From the NCBI GenBank assembly GCA_949289845.1, contig CASEPN010000002.1, positions 124,001 to 188,000 on the forward strand: a stretch of DNA of 64,000 nucleotides. Reading direction: 5' to 3'. The translations under genes were made by a program, and so were the position numbers. This document shows positions 21,210 through 29,481 of this stretch, one piece after another. How positions within the stretch are numbered: position 1 is the stretch's first letter; each line of letters opens with the position of its first letter. The notes under the pieces are model-generated. The model made no database searches, was not told where the DNA came from, and saw only the letters and a program-made list of their open reading frames with translations. The DNA comes from an uncultured Bacillota bacterium (lineage in GTDB: Bacteria > Bacillota_I > Bacilli_A > RFN20 > CAG-826).

Positions 21210-22115
21210 ATGGAAGTCTTCGAGATCAGGCTGAGTGAAGGAATCCTCATCAAGGGGAGGCGCTTCCCCGCGGAGCATCCGCGCTTCAACTTGCTCATCC
21301 AGACCGGGATGTGCGAGCACGGGGGACGTTACGAGGAGTTCGCGAGGTTCCTGAACAAGAAAGGGTTCGACGTGTGCGTGATGGATGCCTTCGGGCAGGG
21401 GCTCAACGTTGAGGACCCCTCGCTCCTCCAGCGCTGGCACGAGACCGCCTTCGAGGACAACGTGGACGCGCTGGCGCTCCGCCTCGCGGAGATGAGGAAA
21501 GCGAACGGCCTCCCGACCTTCCTCATGGGACATTCGATGGGGTCCTTCATGAGCCAGCGCTTCCTGACGAAGTATCCCGGGTGGGCGGACAAGGTCGTCC
21601 TCATGGGCTCCAACGGGCCGGATAAGGTCCTAATGAAGATGGGCTACTTCGTCGCCTGCCTCTTCGTCGACAAGTGGAACTGGGACAAGCCCTCCCGTCT
21701 CCTGCAGCGCCTTTCGATCGGCGCCTACGAGAGGTCGATCCCGGACCGGGAGGACCGGAACGACTGGCTGAGCAGGGACAAGGAGAACGTCGCCCGCTAT
21801 AACGCGGACCCTTATTGCGGGGCCACCAACACGAACGGCTTCTGGAAGGTGTTCCTGAAAGGGATGGCGCACCTCTGGGATGAGAAGGCGCTGAAGAACC
21901 TTGATCCGAATACCCCCCTTCTCCTCGTAGCGGGGGACGGGGACCCTGTCGGCAGGTTCGGCAAGGGCGTCCTTCTCCTCGAGAAGATGTACAAGGAGCA
22001 CGGGGTGAAGGATGTGACGACGATCCTTTATGAAGGGATGCGGCACGAGATCCTCAACGAAGGAGAAGGCCGCCACAAGGTCATGGAGGACATCCGCGCT
22101 TTCCTGGAGAAGTGA
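21210..22115 (+). CDS. Alpha/beta hydrolase, monoacylglycerol lipase-like
   Basis: A 301-aa serine hydrolase. The frame runs open far upstream inside galE, but the ATG at 21210, 1 nt after the galE stop, gives a normal N-terminus. The nucleophile elbow is LMGHSMGSFMSQ. The early HGG(RY)EEFARFLNKKGFDVCVMDAFGQGLN stretch matches the PldB/MGLL family, and the acid and His are likely in LLVAGDGDPVGRFGKG and YEGMRHEILNE. It probably cleaves a monoacylglycerol or lysophospholipid in the cytoplasm. No signal peptide is present. The stop overlaps the next start (TGATG). Confidence 0.82.
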   Translation: MEVFEIRLSEGILIKGRRFPAEHPRFNLLIQTGMCEHGGRYEEFARFLNKKGFDVCVMDAFGQGLNVEDPSLLQRWHETAFEDNVDALALRLAEMRKANGLPTFLMGHSMGSFMSQRFLTKYPGWADKVVLMGSNGPDKVLMKMGYFVACLFVDKWNWDKPSRLLQRLSIGAYERSIPDREDRNDWLSRDKENVARYNADPYCGATNTNGFWKVFLKGMAHLWDEKALKNLDPNTPLLLVAGDGDPVGRFGKGVLLLEKMYKEHGVKDVTTILYEGMRHEILNEGEGRHKVMEDIRAFLEK

Positions 22116-23056
22116 TGGAGAAGAAACTCTCTAGGCTTCGTTTTCTTATCAAAACCCGCTCTCTTTTTCGAATTCTTCGTCTAAGAAAGGAGAGGAAGGA
22201 TGGTTCGTTGGACCGTCTTGACCCTATCGCGAGGGCGAACCGGATCGGGACCCTTGTCTGCGGCTATCCCTTCGATCTCGAGCATCCCCGTTCTTTCAAC
22301 GAGAAGATCTCGTGGCTGAAGTTCCATTACAGGAACCCCCTATGGGAAAGGGTCGCCGACAAGCTGGAGTGCAAGAAGTACCTGGAAGAGATCGGCCTAG
22401 GGAAGTTCGTGGTGCCGGTCTATGGAGCATGGGATTCCGTCGATGAGATCGACCTGGACTCCCTTCCCGATGAGTTCGTCCTAAAGGCCACCCACGACTG
22501 TGGGTCCGTCTATCTCTGCAAGAAAGGTGAGACGGATTTCGGAAAGGTGTTCGCTAGCCTCAGGAAGAGCATGGAACGCCGCTACTCCGAGGAGCAGAGG
22601 AACGGGGAGTGGGTCTACGACAATATCGTCCCAAGGGTGTATGCGGAGAGGCTTCTTCATCCTCACCCCATGTATTGCGGCGATATCCCTGATGTGAAGG
22701 TGCAGACCGCGGGAGGCGATATTGTCTTTGGGTATGTTGGGAGCGGACGTGCTGTTGACCTAAGAGTCAATATGCTAGGCAAAGAACTAAACCCAAATTC
22801 AATGCTTTATGCACACCTTGCGGAAAAGGGAGCGTGGCCAATCCTTTTAGAGAAAGACATACTTCGAGTTACAAACGACATTGCCTCCAGGTTCTTTGAG
22901 GTCCGGGTGGATTTCCTTCTCGCGCAAGAAGGGTTATTCATTAGTGAACTCACCTTCTTTTCGTTCTCTGGATGTGCACCTTTTGTTCCGGTGGAAGCGG
23001 ATTTTCGGTTTGGTGAAGAGATTGATTTGTCTCTGTTCGGGAGGGTCGAGCAATGA
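22115..23056 (+). CDS. TupA-like ATP-grasp protein
   Basis: A 313-aa protein of the TupA-like ATP-grasp family associated with capsule and teichuronopeptide synthesis. The family core is seen as HPRSFNEKISWLKFHYRN, ADKLECKKYLEEIG, VPVYGAWDSVDEIDLDSLPDEFVLKATHDCGSV. It probably forms an amide or similar bond using ATP on a surface-polymer precursor, or acts as a glycosyltransferase accessory; the reaction is not established. ATG 22115 is preferred over the GTG one codon earlier. Base use shifts abruptly at about 22,735: the first two thirds use GC-ending codons, the rest is AT-richer, like the next two genes. Confidence 0.78.
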   Translation: MEKKLSRLRFLIKTRSLFRILRLRKERKDGSLDRLDPIARANRIGTLVCGYPFDLEHPRSFNEKISWLKFHYRNPLWERVADKLECKKYLEEIGLGKFVVPVYGAWDSVDEIDLDSLPDEFVLKATHDCGSVYLCKKGETDFGKVFASLRKSMERRYSEEQRNGEWVYDNIVPRVYAERLLHPHPMYCGDIPDVKVQTAGGDIVFGYVGSGRAVDLRVNMLGKELNPNSMLYAHLAEKGAWPILLEKDILRVTNDIASRFFEVRVDFLLAQEGLFISELTFFSFSGCAPFVPVEADFRFGEEIDLSLFGRVEQ

Positions 23057-24153
23057 CTATGCTTGGGAAGCTTAGGCGATCTTGGCATGCGTGGGAAAAG
23101 CGCATGCGTGTCCAAGCTCGTGTACGTGGAGAGTTCCGGGAAATCAAGGATGACTGGCGGAGAAAGATGATTGATTCATTTCCGCTTACCCCAGAGCAAG
23201 AGCACGCCATTGACGATTACTTTATGCAAAACGTTGGGATCAAAATCCCATACGACTGGCATAGGGAATATTCCTCCCTGACGGGAAAGTTTCATAAAGA
23301 ATATGTTCCGGAATTCTTTTACACAGCGATGCTGCAGTTCGGCCTCTGTGACCTTGATTACGCAAAGGTTATCGACGACAAGAACTATTCCACCTTGCTT
23401 TCTTGCACAGGAGTTAGTGCGCCAAGAACAATTGTTCGTTGTTCAAACGGGTGCATTATAGGGCCTGCATCGGGTTGGATGACTGCCGAGGAGGCAATTG
23501 ATGCCCTTTTGCTCAAGGATTCTTTTATCTTGAAGAAAACTTCTGAAAGTTCTTGGGGGAAGGATGTCTTCCTTATCAAAAGGAAAGGGGTTGAGCGAAA
23601 TGATTTGAAGAAGATGATTCTGAGTCTAGGACCAAATTGGAGAGCCGAAGAACAAATCAAAGCTTGTCCAGAAATTTCCGCCCTCCACCCTTCATCATTG
23701 AACACTTTCCGTGTTGCTTCGTATGTTCTTGACGGGAAAGCCTATGCCGACCATGCAGTCCTAAGGATTGGGATTGGCCATTCCCATTTGGACAATGCTC
23801 ATAGTGGTGGCATTTTCGTCGGAATTAACCAAGGTAGGCTCCGGGACCATGCGTTTACGGAACAAGGACTTCGTTGGGAAAGACACCCAGACAGCGGGAT
23901 TGGCTTCAGTGAGTATTTTATTCCTTGTTTTGACCGCGTCCTTGAAGCTGCGTGCAAGATTCAATCGTTTCTAGCAAAGTGCCCATTCCTAGATCTCGAT
24001 ATAGCGCTCGATGAGAACTACAACCCTGTTCTTATGGAAATTAACCCCTTGGATGGATCTGCGGCATGGATGCTACAGATGGGCAATGGGGAACCGATGT
24101 TCGACAAAGAGAGAATCCCGGCGATTCTCGACCTTTGTAGGAGGTTCGTTTAG
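23053..24153 (+). CDS. Sugar-transfer associated ATP-grasp protein, copy 1
   Basis: A 366-aa protein that matches the sugar-transfer associated ATP-grasp family found in polysaccharide loci. A basic N-terminal helix region precedes IPYDWHREYSSLTGKFHKEYVPEFFY. The core contains LKKTSESSWGKDVFLIKRKG, LHPSSLNTFRVASYVLDGKAY, DNAHSGGIFVGIN, and the C-terminal metal site LDLDIALDENYNPVLMEINPL. It starts by ATGA overlap with the TupA-like gene. It is AT-richer than flanking genes and is paralogous to the next gene. The substrate is unknown; ligation of an amino acid or hydroxy acid to a sugar is a reasonable inference. Confidence 0.8.
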   Translation: MTMLGKLRRSWHAWEKRMRVQARVRGEFREIKDDWRRKMIDSFPLTPEQEHAIDDYFMQNVGIKIPYDWHREYSSLTGKFHKEYVPEFFYTAMLQFGLCDLDYAKVIDDKNYSTLLSCTGVSAPRTIVRCSNGCIIGPASGWMTAEEAIDALLLKDSFILKKTSESSWGKDVFLIKRKGVERNDLKKMILSLGPNWRAEEQIKACPEISALHPSSLNTFRVASYVLDGKAYADHAVLRIGIGHSHLDNAHSGGIFVGINQGRLRDHAFTEQGLRWERHPDSGIGFSEYFIPCFDRVLEAACKIQSFLAKCPFLDLDIALDENYNPVLMEINPLDGSAAWMLQMGNGEPMFDKERIPAILDLCRRFV

Positions 24154-25260
24154 ATGAACGTACTCAGTGGAATTCGTAAAACACTCGATTCGGTTGAGTC
24201 CGACCTCCTTCTTTTTTCTTCCTTCCAACACGAGCGGAAAAAGATTCGCGATCCTAGAAGACAGGCCATTGTTCGATCTTTTGTTCCTACGGAGCAGCAA
24301 ATTTCAGATACCAGGAAATTCTTCAAGGAAAACCTTGGGCGTAGCATCCCTTTGGATTGGCATAGGGAATACGCTGCCTTCACAGGAAACTACTGTATTG
24401 ATTATTTCCCAGAGCTGTTTTACATCCCGGTTTGCCAGGGCCTTTTGAACCATCGCTCTTTCGCTAGGGCGTTTGACGATAAGCATTTCTCAATTTGTCT
24501 GACGTCAGCCGGCATCAAAATGCCCCATCGCCTTTTTGAATGCGCCGATGGGTGTCTTGTTGATTACGAAGGCGTCAGTTTGTCGTTGGACGAGCTCGCT
24601 GCCCGGCTTTCTGGGACTACATATTTTATCAAGAAAACTGTAAACACAAATTCGGGGAAGGGATGTCGTAAGGTTCAGGCGACTGAGCTGGATTTAGAAG
24701 AGACAGCCGAATTGCTTCGTTCCTTTTTTCCCGACTTCTGCATAGAAGAAGTTTTGAAGCCCTTTGATGCTTTGCGAAGGTTGCACCCTTCATCCATTAA
24801 TACTTTTCGTGTTGCAACTCATTTTGTTGATGGTGAGGCGTTTTGTTCGCCATTACTTCTCAGGATTGGAAGAGGAAAGTCAGCAGTTGACAACGCTCAT
24901 TCCGGTGGAATCTTTGTTGGAGTTGATGAGCGCACGGAATCTCTTCTTCCGTGGGCGTATACAGAATTCTTAGATAAATTCGACAGCCATCCGGACACTG
25001 GCATCATCTTCTCTTCATATGTGATTAAGGGCATTAAGAAAATCATAGACTCTGCCCTTTGTGTTCAACGCATCTTGGCCATCCTTCCGTTCCTTGATTT
25101 GGATTTTACTTTGGATCAGGACGGCAACCCTGTGCTGATTGAACTCAATTCTATGGATGGCTCTCCATGGATGAGCCAGATGGCTAATGGGAGGCCTCTT
25201 TTTGGCAAGAATACGGCCCGTATTCTGCAGATCGTTGGTTCAAGACTTGGCTGGCGGTAA
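24154..25260 (+). CDS. Sugar-transfer associated ATP-grasp protein, copy 2
   Basis: A 368-aa paralogue of the preceding gene, starting at the base after its stop. Shared blocks include IPLDWHREYAAFTGNYCIDYFPELFY, FIKKTVNTNSGKGCRKVQATE, LHPSSINTFRVATHFVDGEAF, DNAHSGGIFVGVDE and LDLDFTLDQDGNPVLIELNSMDGS. Both keep the ATP-grasp acid and Asn residues at the end, so both look active. The duplicates are clearly diverged (by eye well under half identical outside the blocks), pointing to an old duplication or to acquisition as a pair, and both share the low-GC codon use. Different substrates are likely. Confidence 0.8.
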   Translation: MNVLSGIRKTLDSVESDLLLFSSFQHERKKIRDPRRQAIVRSFVPTEQQISDTRKFFKENLGRSIPLDWHREYAAFTGNYCIDYFPELFYIPVCQGLLNHRSFARAFDDKHFSICLTSAGIKMPHRLFECADGCLVDYEGVSLSLDELAARLSGTTYFIKKTVNTNSGKGCRKVQATELDLEETAELLRSFFPDFCIEEVLKPFDALRRLHPSSINTFRVATHFVDGEAFCSPLLLRIGRGKSAVDNAHSGGIFVGVDERTESLLPWAYTEFLDKFDSHPDTGIIFSSYVIKGIKKIIDSALCVQRILAILPFLDLDFTLDQDGNPVLIELNSMDGSPWMSQMANGRPLFGKNTARILQIVGSRLGWR

Positions 25261-25283
25261 TTTCGCCTGCCTTCTTTCTGTTG

Positions 25284-25289
25284 TAGACT
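25284..25289 (+). promoter_or_regulatory. -10 box TAGACT, leaderless spacing
   Basis: TAGACT ends 7 nt before the ATG at 25297 in the 36-nt gap after the ATP-grasp gene. No Shine-Dalgarno is seen. Confidence 0.5.
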
Positions 25290-25296
25290 TCGGGTC

Positions 25297-27366
25297 ATGA
25301 AGCCAGCGCGCATTCTAGGTTTTTTGGACACAAATCGCCGGCAGATTATTCCGTATCTCCTTTCCTTCCTTTTGATTGTCTTCCTTCTTGCGAGCCTTGT
25401 CCTTTACGGGGAGGAGAACCTCTTCATGGATTTCGGCGATCCGGAGAGGATCTATTCCGACTGGGCGTTGTATCTGACGATTGCCAGCTACGTTCCGGTC
25501 CTTGTCGCCGTCCAATGGGTGGGGTCTCGGAAGTTCGGCATCAGGACTTCCTGGAGATGGCTCTCGCTTGCCGTCCTTTTCCTCATCCTTTCCTTGGTGG
25601 GCATATGGCTTGTCCCGGGCCCCTTGAAGAACGGGCAGACGATGTTCGTCCCTGAGCTTTCCGGGCAGATCCGCTACAGCGTGCTCAGCCTCTACGTTTC
25701 CGCCGGGCTCTACTACCTTCTCGCTTTCGCCCCGAAGATGGTGAGGGGGATGGATTTCTACCACTTCGCCTGCTCGCTGGTCTTCGTGTTCACGATGATC
25801 ACCGTCTGCTATTCCCTCATCGTCGAGATCGACTGCTACAAGAGCTTCTTCGACGGCTCCTATCCGAAGGTGCTGATTCCTTCCTCCTACTTCCGGAACA
25901 GGAACGCATACGGGTTCACCATCTTCATCGGCGTCGCCGCGATGATGTTCCTCGAGGCGAAAAGACCCAGGTGGTGGAGGTGGCCCTTGATGCTCGGGCT
26001 GACCTTCCTCCAGCTCTTCATCATGAGCAAGAGCAGCATCATGGCCACCGCGATCGTCTTCATCGGGGGCTTCTTCTGGAACGCCTTCCGATCCATCCGG
26101 GAGCATCCATTCCGGAACACGGCGTTCCTTCTCCTTGGGCTTTCCATCATGAGTACGGTCATCCTCTTCCCCTTCCTCGACGAGCTTGGCATCGGGTGGT
26201 TCCGGCCCTATCCGGCGATCCTCTTCAACCGCCTGAAGCAGCTCATCAACTCGATCGACGGGTCGGGGAACGCCCGCCTGGATTGCTTCCAGATCACCTG
26301 GGACGCCTTGAAGACGAGCCCTCTTTCCCAGTGGTTCGGCTATGGGTTCGCGAACTGGAAGAACGCCATCTATGCCTATCACGGGGGATTCCTCCCGATC
26401 GACAACGCCTATGTCGAGGAACTCGCCAAGGGCGGGATCCTCGGCCTCGCCCTTTGCATCGCCATGTGGGCGTTCTTCTTCGTCCTCATCGTCCGGGCGA
26501 TGAAGAGGAGGAGCCCCTACGGGCTGCCCCTTCTCCTCATTTATCTCGGCTTCCTTTCCCGTTCCTTCATCGAGGCTTCCTCCTTCCTCAACCCGAACAT
26601 CACCTTCGCGATGCTCTACGTCCTTCTCGGGCTTCCTCTCCTGAGCCTCGAGCACTTCGAGACGGAGGAGTTCCGGAAGCTTTCGGAAGAGGAGGCGCTC
26701 GCGCTCCCGGGCTACCCTTGGAAGCCCAGGGGATTCCTCGGGGCCTACGCGGTCCTGATGCCCGTCACGGTCATCCTTCTTTATTCCCTCTCCGCTTCCT
26801 TTGATCTCGCGTCCCTTTTCTTCGGCGACATTCCTTCCGCCCTTGCCTCGGGAATGGGGATATTGATCGCCCCATTCCTTCTTGCGCTCGGGTGCTCGCT
26901 CGTCAGGAAGCATCCATGGAGGGGGATCGGGCTCATCGCACTTTCGTTCCTTGAGGTGTTTCTTGGCCTCGGGCTGCCTTTCCTCCTGGAGGGGTATGCG
27001 CCTTTCGTGCTGACGTTCGCCCCCTTGGTGATCGCGATCGTCCTTGCCTACGGGTGGTCGCCATCCCCGGGCGAGGTGATGAAGGGCCTTCTCCTTTATT
27101 TCCTCCCGGGGGCAATCCTCGCCTTCCTCCCGTGGCTTTATTCCCTCACGGGGGAAGCCTTCCCCGGCTACCCCCTCGCGGTGGGGATCGTCCTCGTTCT
27201 TTCCTACTACTTCATGCTCGACGTCCTTTCCGGCGCCTCTTCCCCCTTCTATCCCCTTTGGAACCGGCTGGAATGGCGTCTTCTCCTCTTCCTTAGGAGA
27301 AGGGAGGCGAGGACGGAGAGGAAGTACTTCCGCTACAGGGAGAGGAAGAGGAGACTGCCCTCATGA
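25297..27366 (+). CDS. O-antigen polymerase/ligase-like membrane protein
   Basis: A 689-aa protein with about sixteen membrane helices. The central part is Wzy/WaaL-like: the extracytoplasmic loops contain SSYFRNRNAYGFTIFIGV, LFIMSKSSIMATAIVF, and the typical FGYGFANWKNAIYAYHGG...IDNAYVEELAKGGILGLAL segment. The last ~220 residues add further helices and a very basic tail (RRREARTERKYFRYRERKRRLPS) beyond the usual family size of about 400-450 aa. It probably joins polysaccharide units on the outer face of the membrane. High-GC codon use resumes here. It overlaps the next gene by ATGA. Confidence 0.8.
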   Translation: MKPARILGFLDTNRRQIIPYLLSFLLIVFLLASLVLYGEENLFMDFGDPERIYSDWALYLTIASYVPVLVAVQWVGSRKFGIRTSWRWLSLAVLFLILSLVGIWLVPGPLKNGQTMFVPELSGQIRYSVLSLYVSAGLYYLLAFAPKMVRGMDFYHFACSLVFVFTMITVCYSLIVEIDCYKSFFDGSYPKVLIPSSYFRNRNAYGFTIFIGVAAMMFLEAKRPRWWRWPLMLGLTFLQLFIMSKSSIMATAIVFIGGFFWNAFRSIREHPFRNTAFLLLGLSIMSTVILFPFLDELGIGWFRPYPAILFNRLKQLINSIDGSGNARLDCFQITWDALKTSPLSQWFGYGFANWKNAIYAYHGGFLPIDNAYVEELAKGGILGLALCIAMWAFFFVLIVRAMKRRSPYGLPLLLIYLGFLSRSFIEASSFLNPNITFAMLYVLLGLPLLSLEHFETEEFRKLSEEEALALPGYPWKPRGFLGAYAVLMPVTVILLYSLSASFDLASLFFGDIPSALASGMGILIAPFLLALGCSLVRKHPWRGIGLIALSFLEVFLGLGLPFLLEGYAPFVLTFAPLVIAIVLAYGWSPSPGEVMKGLLLYFLPGAILAFLPWLYSLTGEAFPGYPLAVGIVLVLSYYFMLDVLSGASSPFYPLWNRLEWRLLLFLRRREARTERKYFRYRERKRRLPS

Positions 27367-28355
27367 AGGCGGTCGTCCGCTTCGAGAATGTCCGTTTCCC
27401 GGAAGGGAGCGGCTCTTTCTCGTTTTCCCTTTCTCCTGGAGTGAACCGCCTCCTTCCTTCTGAGAAGGCGGAGAGGGAAACCGCCTCCTTCCTTTTCCCC
27501 GCGGGGACGGAAGGGAAGCTCGTCGTTGAAGGGAAGGAGTTCGACCTTTCCCGGCCGGGAGACGCCGGCCTTTTCCTCCTGGAGTGCCGCTTCAAGGAAG
27601 GAGGCGCGATTTCCGCCCTTCTTCCCGTGGACGAGAAGGAAGGGGCTAGGGTCCTGAAGGACTGCCTGGCCCTGGAAGGGAAGCCCCTCCGTGACAGGGT
27701 CTTTGGCGTCTTCTCCCTGCTCGAAGGAAAAGGCGCCCTTTACTTCCTTGTCGAGGAAAGGGACGCGGCCCTTCTTTCCCTTGTCCGGAACATTTATCCC
27801 CCGTTCGGAAGCATCCCTCTCCTGATCCTTGGGGAAGAGGAAGGGAGGAAACCCATGCCCGAGAGCAGGGTGCGCTTCCGCTCGGGGAACTTCGAGAGGG
27901 AGCCCTTCCTGAAGGACATGAAGCTTAACCTGGGGGAGTACCTCTTCCAGGCCCTTTTCATGTTCCTCGCCTCCTCCCTTTCGATCTTCGGGGTCCTTTC
28001 CCTTTTGAAAGGCGAGGACGGGCTTGTCGCAGGGGTGTGCCTCGCGGTGGCCTTCCTCGTCCTTCTCGTCTTTCTCAACAGCGTCCGTTCCTCCCTTTTC
28101 CTCCTTCTGAAGAGAGGGAAAGGCCCCTTGCGCCTCAGGAGGATGTCCCTCGTATCGGGCCTTGCGGGATCCCTTGGGGCGGCCTTGTCCCTGCTTCTTG
28201 CCTATGCCCTGGAGGCGACTTCCTTCCTTGGGGGGTTCCTCGATGGGTTCGGGGACTGGTCGCTCTTCCTTTGCTTCCTCGCGGCGCTCCTTTCCTTCGT
28301 CTTGCCCCTCGGGGTTCTTGGAAGTCTCATGGGGAGGAAGAAAGGTGCCATCTAG
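27363..28355 (+). CDS. Membrane protein with ABC-ATPase-like but Walker-less N-terminal domain
   Basis: A 330-aa protein not recognised as a known family. Residues 1-170 are soluble and laid out like the start of an ABC ATPase (VRFENVRFPEGSGSFSFSLSPGVNRLLPSEKAERETASFLFPAGTEGKLVVEGKEFDL), but where the Walker A loop should be there is LLPSEKAERETAS, and no signature or Walker B is visible. Residues about 195-325 hold four membrane helices. If related to ABC proteins it is a non-hydrolysing relic. It is coupled to the polymerase upstream and lies 1 nt before capG, so it probably serves polysaccharide assembly or export. Confidence 0.6.
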   Translation: MKAVVRFENVRFPEGSGSFSFSLSPGVNRLLPSEKAERETASFLFPAGTEGKLVVEGKEFDLSRPGDAGLFLLECRFKEGGAISALLPVDEKEGARVLKDCLALEGKPLRDRVFGVFSLLEGKGALYFLVEERDAALLSLVRNIYPPFGSIPLLILGEEEGRKPMPESRVRFRSGNFEREPFLKDMKLNLGEYLFQALFMFLASSLSIFGVLSLLKGEDGLVAGVCLAVAFLVLLVFLNSVRSSLFLLLKRGKGPLRLRRMSLVSGLAGSLGAALSLLLAYALEATSFLGGFLDGFGDWSLFLCFLAALLSFVLPLGVLGSLMGRKKGAI

Positions 28356-28356
28356 G

Positions 28357-29481
28357 ATGAAAGTGATGACGATCGTCGGGACGAGGCCCGAGATCATCCG
28401 CCTGTCCGAGACCATCAAGAAGCTCGACGAGGAGTTCGACCACGTCCTCGTCCATACGGGGCAGAACTACGACTACGAGCTGAACGGGATCTTCTTCGAG
28501 GAGCTGGGCCTCAGGAAGCCCGACATCTTCCTGTCCGCGGTCGGGAAGGACCTGGGCGAGACGATGGGGAACATCATCGCGAGGTCCTACGAGGTCATCC
28601 GGGAGGAAAGGCCCGACGCGGTCCTGATCCTCGGGGATACGAACAGCGCCCTTTCCGCGATTTCCGCTAAGAGGCTCAAGTGCCCCATCTTCCACATGGA
28701 GGCGGGGAACCGCTGCTGGGACTGGAACGTCGCGGAGATGACCAACCGCGTGATCGTGGACCATATCGCCGACATCAACATGCCCTACAGCGTATTCGCG
28801 GAGCAGAACCTCCTGAGGGAGGGCCTCCCCAAGAGGAGAATCGTTAGGACGGGATCTCCGATGAAGGAAGTCATCCTCGCCCACGACAAGGAGATCGAAG
28901 CGTCCGATGTCCTGGAAAGGATGGGCCTTAAGAAGGACCGCTACATCGTCTTCTCCGCCCACAGGGAGGAGAACGTCGACAACAGGGAGAAGATGTTCAC
29001 CCTCTTCACCTCCCTCAACGAGATCGCGGAGGAGCTGGAGATGTCCGTCGTCTTCTCCTGCCACCCGAGGACCAGGAAGAGGCTCGAGGCGGAAGGCTTC
29101 CGTCTTTCCCCGAGGATCATCGAGAGCAAGCCCTTCGGCTTCCTGGACTATGGGAAGCTTCAGAGGAACGCCTATGTCGTATTGAGCGATTCCGGCTCCT
29201 TGACCGAGGAAAGCGCGATCTCTCATTTCCCCGCGGTGTTGATTAGGACCTCGACGGAACGTCAGGAGGGGACGATCCATCATGCGATTTCCATTCCTGG
29301 GATCCACAAGGAAAATATCCTAAGGACGATTCCTATCGTGAGAAAACGCGCGTTTGAAGGCCGGTCTACAGGGAGAATCGCAGTTCCGGATTATGGCGTG
29401 GATGATGTCTCGGATAAGGTCGTTCAAACAATCATTGGTCTAACTAGTTGGGTTAGAAAGGAAATCTGGGGCAATTCTTAG
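28357..29481 (+). CDS. capG: Non-hydrolysing UDP-HexNAc 2-epimerase, CapG/FnlC type
   Basis: A 374-aa WecB-like epimerase. ATG 28357 gives MKVMTIVGTRPEIIRLSE, the canonical start. Conserved blocks: HTGQNYDYELNGIFFEELGL, VLILGDTNSALSAISAKR, MEAGNRCWDWNVAEMTNR, FSAHREENVD, DSGSLTEESAISHFPAVLIRTSTERQE. The R-C-W-D and nearby capE and capF genes point to the FnlC/CapG step, giving UDP-N-acetyl-L-fucosamine, rather than ManNAc synthesis. The final ~60 codons become AT-rich, and the stop overlaps that of the convergent glycosyltransferase, suggesting that a foreign segment was joined inside this gene. Confidence 0.85.
   Translation: MKVMTIVGTRPEIIRLSETIKKLDEEFDHVLVHTGQNYDYELNGIFFEELGLRKPDIFLSAVGKDLGETMGNIIARSYEVIREERPDAVLILGDTNSALSAISAKRLKCPIFHMEAGNRCWDWNVAEMTNRVIVDHIADINMPYSVFAEQNLLREGLPKRRIVRTGSPMKEVILAHDKEIEASDVLERMGLKKDRYIVFSAHREENVDNREKMFTLFTSLNEIAEELEMSVVFSCHPRTRKRLEAEGFRLSPRIIESKPFGFLDYGKLQRNAYVVLSDSGSLTEESAISHFPAVLIRTSTERQEGTIHHAISIPGIHKENILRTIPIVRKRAFEGRSTGRIAVPDYGVDDVSDKVVQTIIGLTSWVRKEIWGNS

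Noticed and set aside
25315-26913. Long antisense open frames, e.g. 532 codons opposite the polymerase gene and 357 codons opposite tsaD
   Set aside because: GC-rich third positions suppress stops on the opposite strand. The translated products are Arg/Gly/Glu-rich without domain features and fully overlap well-supported genes.
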